Part shown: positions 60,705-64,000 of the stretch, in pieces | Numbering within the stretch: the stretch's first letter is position 1 | Layout of the letters: every line of letters starts with the position of its first letter | Assembly: GCA_022839995.1 (NCBI GenBank) | Contig: JALHIN010000005.1 | Location: 1-64,000 of the forward strand | Direction of reading: 5' to 3' | DNA from: 79-D21 sp022839995 | Lineage (GTDB): Bacteria > Synergistota > Synergistia > Synergistales > 79-D21 | Length of the DNA: 64,000 nt | Position numbers and translations under genes: made by a program | Notes under the pieces: model-generated | The model's input: only the letters and a program-made list of their open reading frames with translations | Told to the model about the DNA's origin: nothing | Database searches by the model: none

Positions 60705-62018
60705 ATGACGATACGGGTTGTCCACTACATCAACCAGTTTTACGCCGGGCTGGGCGGCGAAGAGGCGGCCAACGCGCTTCCCGAGAGCCGCGAAGGAGCC
60801 GTCGGGCCCGGAATGCAGCTGCAAGCCCTCTTCGGGGAGAAAGCAAGGATCGTCGGGACCGTCGTCTGCGGTGACGGAACCTACGGCGAGCGGACGGAGG
60901 AAGCCCGCTCGGAATGCCTTCGGCTCATCGAAGATTTCCGGCCGGACCTTTTCGTCGCCGGGCCCGCTTTCAACGCCGGCCGGTACGGGTTTGCATGCGG
61001 GGACATCTGCTCCACGGTCGGAAAGAAGCTGGGCATTCCCACGGTAACGGCTCTCTACCCGGAAAATCCCGGCGTGGAGCTTTTCGCGAAGAACACCGTT
61101 ATCGTCCAGGCGGCGGATAGCGCGAGGGGCATGAAGCCCGCCCTGGAAGGACTGGCCCGCATCGGTCTCAAGCTGGCCGCCGGTGAGCCGCTGGGTCCGG
61201 CAAGGCTGGAAGGGACGATCCCCCGGGGGATCCGGAAGAATTTCTTCTTCGAAAAAAACGGGGCCGAGCGGGCGGTGGAAATGCTGCTGGAAAAGATCGC
61301 AGGCAGGCCCTTCCGAACGGAGTACGAGATGCCGGTCTTCAAGCGGATTCCGCCGGCTCCTCCCATCAAGGACCTGAAAAAGGCCACCATCGCGCTGGTC
61401 TGCTCAGGGGGGATCGTTCCCAGGGGGAACCCGGACCATATCCGGGTCTCTTCCGCCGAAACCTACGGGAAGTACGATATTTCCAAGCTGGACGACCTGA
61501 CCCCGGAAACCTACGAGTCAATCCACGGCGGCTATGACCGGGTTTGGGCCAACGAGGACCCGGACGTGGTCCTCCCGGTCGACCTCATGCGGGAACTCGA
61601 GCGGGAAGGAGTTTTCGGGAAGCTGTATGATTGGATCTATACGACGACGGGAACCGGGACGGCCGTCTCCCACGCGGAGCGTTTCGGGCGCGAGATCGGG
61701 GCCCAGTTGAAAGAGGCGGGCGTCGACGGGGTGATCCTCACATCCACCTGAGGCACCTGCACTCGATGCGGCGCATCGATGACCCGGGAAATCGAGAAGG
61801 CGGCGGGGATCCCCGTCGTCCAGATTGCCACCATCGTCCCGATCATGCTGACGGTTGGATCCAACCGGATCGTTCCGGGTGTGGCGATTCCCCACCCCGT
61901 TGGAGACCCGGCGAAGGGGCCGGAAGCGGACAGGAAGGCCAGGCGAGAACTTCTCCTGAAAGCTCTGGAAGCCATGACGACCCCGATCACCGAGCAGACC
62001 ATTTTCGAAAGGAAGTGA
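60705..62018 (+). CDS. Glycine/sarcosine/betaine reductase selenoprotein component B (GrdB-like)
   Basis: 437 residues including selenocysteine at position 349, coded by TGA 61749-61751. The frame reads VILTST, Sec, GTCTRCGASMTREIEKAAGI and runs on to TGA 62016. UGTCTRCGA is the family active site (GrdB, GrdF or GrdH). The N-terminus RVVHYINQFYAGLGGEE is typical. ATG 60705 has AGGGAGGA nine bases upstream; ATG 60696 is too close to it. A SECIS hairpin follows the TGA. The substrate-specific type cannot be read; the adjacent hydroxyproline genes raise an amino-acid other than glycine as a possibility (inference). Confidence 0.94.
61763..61779 (+). promoter_or_regulatory. SECIS element of the GrdB-like selenoprotein
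   Basis: TCGATGC (61763-61769), loop GGC, GCATCGA (61773-61779), a perfect 7-bp hairpin in the coding region that starts 11 bases after the UGA. It directs SelB and Sec-tRNA to the UGA. Confidence 0.85.
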
Positions 62019-62032
62019 CCTCCTCGACACCC

Positions 62033-63550
62033 ATGAAAAGATCGACCACGCTGATGCCGGTTTCAAAGAACCCGCCGGCCAAAGTCCGGGACAAGGGGCT
62101 CATCCGGCTGGCCAAGGCCGGTGCGGCTGCCTACGATGCCTCGAGGGACCGGATCCTCTGGCTTCCCCTGGGGAAGGCGATGCTGGAACGGTTGGGAAGC
62201 GGGCTTTCCTCCCGCTTCCAGTCCGCCGGTGCCCAACCCGTGGACTGCGGCCAGGGAGAAGGAGGAACCCTCCCGGTCGCGGTTCGGGTCCTGAAGACCG
62301 TCGACCAACTCCCCCTCGCCCTCATGGAGAAAAGCGGGGATTCGATCCTGCTGGAAGGATTCGATCCCGAGGGTTCCCTGCCCGGGTGGCCGGTTTACGC
62401 GGAACGCCTCCTCTCCTTCCTCCAGGAGAGGGGGATGGAACTCTCCGTGTTCCAGGAGGCCCTGCCTTTCGGTGAAAGGACGGTCATCGCCTGCGGCTGC
62501 GACGGGGATGCGCGGGGTGCCCGAGAGTCGCGGACATGTCCCGCCTGCGGATGGACGGCCTCGGTCGACACTTTGCTCCCGCCGGAAACGCCGCCCGACG
62601 AAGAGGAAAGGCCTCTGGAAGCCGTCCTGACTCCGGGCGCGACGACCATCGCGGAGCTTTGCAGGCAGCTGGGATGTCCCCCGGACCGGACCATCAAGAC
62701 GATGTTCTATGCCGCGGAAAAGGAAGGCAGGACGTTCGTGGCGGCGGCCCTGGTCCGCGGAGACCGGGCGGTCAACGTCACGAAGCTTTCCCGGGCCCTG
62801 GACGGTGCAGTGGTGAGAAGGGCCGAAAGCGTCGACCTCAAGCAGGCCGGTTGCGACGTGGCGGGATTTTTGGGACCTGTCGGCCTGCCAGGGACGGTTC
62901 AGGTGATTGCCGACCTGTCCGTTGCGGGAACGAAGAACCGCGTGATCGGGGCCAACCGCCCCGAGACCCACTTCACCGGCGCCTGCTGGGGAAGGGATTA
63001 CGAGGCACCCGTGGCGGACATCTCCGGGTTGGAGCCCCAAGCCCCTTGCCCGGCCTGCGGAAAACCCGTGGAAAAGGGGTGGGTCCGGGTTGTTGCCGAA
63101 TTTGCCAAGGGTCACCCGGCCCTGCCCGCTTTCCCTTCGCTGGGGTACCTGGACGAAAACAGGAAGCGCAAGCTGCCTGAGGTTTGGCGGGGCCGGATCC
63201 AGCTGGAAGCGATCGCCCTGGGTGCTGCGGGGGATGGGGACCGGCCGTTCCGCCGGGGCCTCAGTCCAGCCGACCTCCTCGTCCTTCCGCTCGAAACGGG
63301 CGGGACGGAGGCGGCCAAGGCCGCGGAAAGCCTGGCGGAGAAACTGGAACGAAACGGCTGGGCCGTCCTCCTGGACGACCGGGTGCTTCCCGACGGGGTG
63401 CGTCTTGCGGAAGCCGCGCTGGTCGGTACTCCGCTGCAGGTCCTCGTCGCGGACGGGCAGGAGGCGGAAGTGATCGGCGGCGGGGGGAGCCTTGGTCGGG
63501 TTTCCCTGGAGGGGGTAGAATCCCTCCTGGAGCCGTTGAGGCTGGATTAA
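62033..63550 (+). CDS. Prolyl-tRNA synthetase-like protein without catalytic motifs
   Basis: 505 residues arranged as a bacterial ProRS but with the aminoacylation site lost. The N-terminal KGLIRLAKAGAAAY and ILWLPLGKAMLERLGSGL align with motif 1. The motif 2 FRDE and RxREFxMKD segments are absent, as is the motif 3 GxGxxR. The YbaK-type editing insert is well kept (TIKTMFYAAEKEGRTFVAAA, GPVGLPGTVQVIADLSVAGT, GANRPETHFTGACWGRDYEA), with the family Lys in IKT. The anticodon-binding domain (WAVLLDDRVLPDGVRLAEAA) remains. Two CPxCG knuckles occur (CPACGW, CPACGK). It is the third gene of the Grd-type operon, 14 bases after grdB. Possibly a tRNA-editing or proline-sensing protein comparable in role to PrdX of proline reductase loci (inference). 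Confidence 0.82.
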   Translation: MKRSTTLMPVSKNPPAKVRDKGLIRLAKAGAAAYDASRDRILWLPLGKAMLERLGSGLSSRFQSAGAQPVDCGQGEGGTLPVAVRVLKTVDQLPLALMEKSGDSILLEGFDPEGSLPGWPVYAERLLSFLQERGMELSVFQEALPFGERTVIACGCDGDARGARESRTCPACGWTASVDTLLPPETPPDEEERPLEAVLTPGATTIAELCRQLGCPPDRTIKTMFYAAEKEGRTFVAAALVRGDRAVNVTKLSRALDGAVVRRAESVDLKQAGCDVAGFLGPVGLPGTVQVIADLSVAGTKNRVIGANRPETHFTGACWGRDYEAPVADISGLEPQAPCPACGKPVEKGWVRVVAEFAKGHPALPAFPSLGYLDENRKRKLPEVWRGRIQLEAIALGAAGDGDRPFRRGLSPADLLVLPLETGGTEAAKAAESLAEKLERNGWAVLLDDRVLPDGVRLAEAALVGTPLQVLVADGQEAEVIGGGGSLGRVSLEGVESLLEPLRLD

Positions 63551-63626
63551 TAAGTACCCGAGAGGGGGCGGGGGCAAAGAGCTTCGCCCCCCCAGTTGAT
63601 ATTTCAGCGGGCAAAAGCGTCGCGTC

Positions 63627-63655
63627 TTGACTGCATTAAGGCCCCTATCTATACT
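63627..63655 (+). promoter_or_regulatory. Promoter of the amino-acid binding-protein gene
   Basis: TTGACT at 63627-63632, 17-base spacer, TATACT at 63650-63655. Confidence 0.75.
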
Positions 63656-63688
63656 CGAAGGAAATTCGGTTCAGGAGGTGTTTTGTGG

Positions 63689-64000
63689 ATGAAGAAGGCT
63701 TTAATCATCGCGCTTTTCGTCGTCATGGCTCTTTCTTCCGTCGCATTGGCGGCCACTCCGATCAAGATCGGCTACCTGGCCAACCTCACGGGTGACGCAG
63801 CCACGTGGGGGGTTCACGAGAAGAACGGGGCGATCCTGGCCATCGAAGAAATCAACAAGAAGGGCGGAGTCCTGGGCCGTCCCCTGGAACTCGTCGTCTA
63901 CGACGTCAAGGCCAAGGCAGAAGACGCCATCAGCGCCGCTCGGCGCCTGATCCTGGAGGACAAGGTCGTCGCCATCGGCGGAACGAACTTCAGCGGCCTG
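63689..64000 (+). CDS. Branched-chain amino-acid-type ABC transporter binding protein, N-terminal part
   Basis: 104 codons to the right edge. A signal peptide (KKALIIALFVVMALSSVALA, cut before ATPIKIG) precedes a LivJ-family start: IKIGYLANLTGDAATWGVHE, NGAILAIEEINKKGGVLG, RPLELVVYDVKAKAEDAISA and ARRLILEDKVVAIGG. Members bind leucine-type amino acids or other carboxylates for the LivHMGF importer; the ligand is not set. ATG 63689 has AGGAGG upstream; a GTG four bases earlier is out of frame. Confidence 0.93.
   Translation, partial: MKKALIIALFVVMALSSVALAATPIKIGYLANLTGDAATWGVHEKNGAILAIEEINKKGGVLGRPLELVVYDVKAKAEDAISAARRLILEDKVVAIGGTNFSGL

Noticed and set aside
59398..62018. D-proline reductase PrdA/PrdB
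   Set aside because: Lengths (428 and 437), the N241-C242 cleavage site and UGTCTRCGA motif fit GrdE/GrdB-type component B, not the longer PrdA with the roughly 240-residue PrdB.
61779..62018. Independent small gene starting at ATG 61779
   Set aside because: It is the C-terminal part of the selenoprotein in the same frame after the UGA, and has no ribosome site.
1..64000. CRISPR arrays, insertion sequences, tRNA or rRNA genes
   Set aside because: No direct-repeat/spacer series, transposase-like proteins, long terminal inverted repeats or recognisable tRNA/rRNA signatures were noticed in either strand.

Overview
The window is high-GC DNA from an anaerobic, amino-acid-fermenting bacterium, most likely a member of the Synergistetes. 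Three signs point there. A secreted protein at 53783-54613 ends in a GGC...RR tail of the kind called Synerg-CTERM. A glycine-reductase-type selenoprotein is read through an in-frame UGA. TRAP, TTT and LIV-type amino/organic acid transporters sit beside oxygen-sensitive Fe-S and glycyl-radical enzymes. There are no phage, IS or CRISPR arrays; the genome section is chromosomal, with a few decayed genes.

Layout. 1-1130: start of panB, an MFS remnant, and a tryptophan leader peptide with an attenuator before a solitary trpB (1132-2394). 2391-6168 (minus strand): a five-gene cassette of double-cubane-cluster protein, ECF S component, TudS-like desulfidase, DUF3343 protein and ATPase activator, preceded by a leader that carries a SECIS-like hairpin. 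6201-15100: YitT, HtpG, a zinc-ribbon peptide, a NhaD/ArsB-type transporter, a possible 35-residue selenoprotein, a coiled-coil protein, MFS and a phosphoesterase. 15107-21086: GntR regulator, TRAP transporter, IlvD-family dehydratase, CobO. 21157-27842: divergent tripartite tricarboxylate transporter and citrate lyase operons. 27886-31440: GNAT, YedF, AbrB and decayed genes. 31441-39155: two potassium uptake systems flanking cysE-cysK, which has a cysteine leader peptide. 39253-49047: envelope proteins, enolase and a MerR-controlled tripartite RND efflux operon. 49037-53636: TspO, endonuclease V and serA-serC-DUF1015. 54698-63550: hydroxyproline dehydratase with its activase, a PucR regulator, a GrdE/GrdB-type selenoenzyme pair and a ProRS-like protein without visible catalytic motifs. 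63689-end: an amino-acid ABC binding protein.

How it fits together. The cell appears to live by fermenting amino acids and organic acids, feeding Stickland-type reductive reactions (HypD, Grd) with selenium-dependent enzymes. Selenium handling is represented by YedF, a clear SECIS in grdB and two further candidate selenocysteine signals. Amino-acid biosynthesis genes for Trp and Cys are controlled by classical leader-peptide attenuation, with runs of three Trp and three Cys codons respectively.

The strongest candidates for undescribed biology are the cassette at 2391-6168 with its SECIS-like leader, the cysteine attenuator, the 35-residue CxxU candidate, and the HypD/Grd/ProRS-like locus. 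All functional statements come from reading the sequence and from knowledge of the families; no database search was run.
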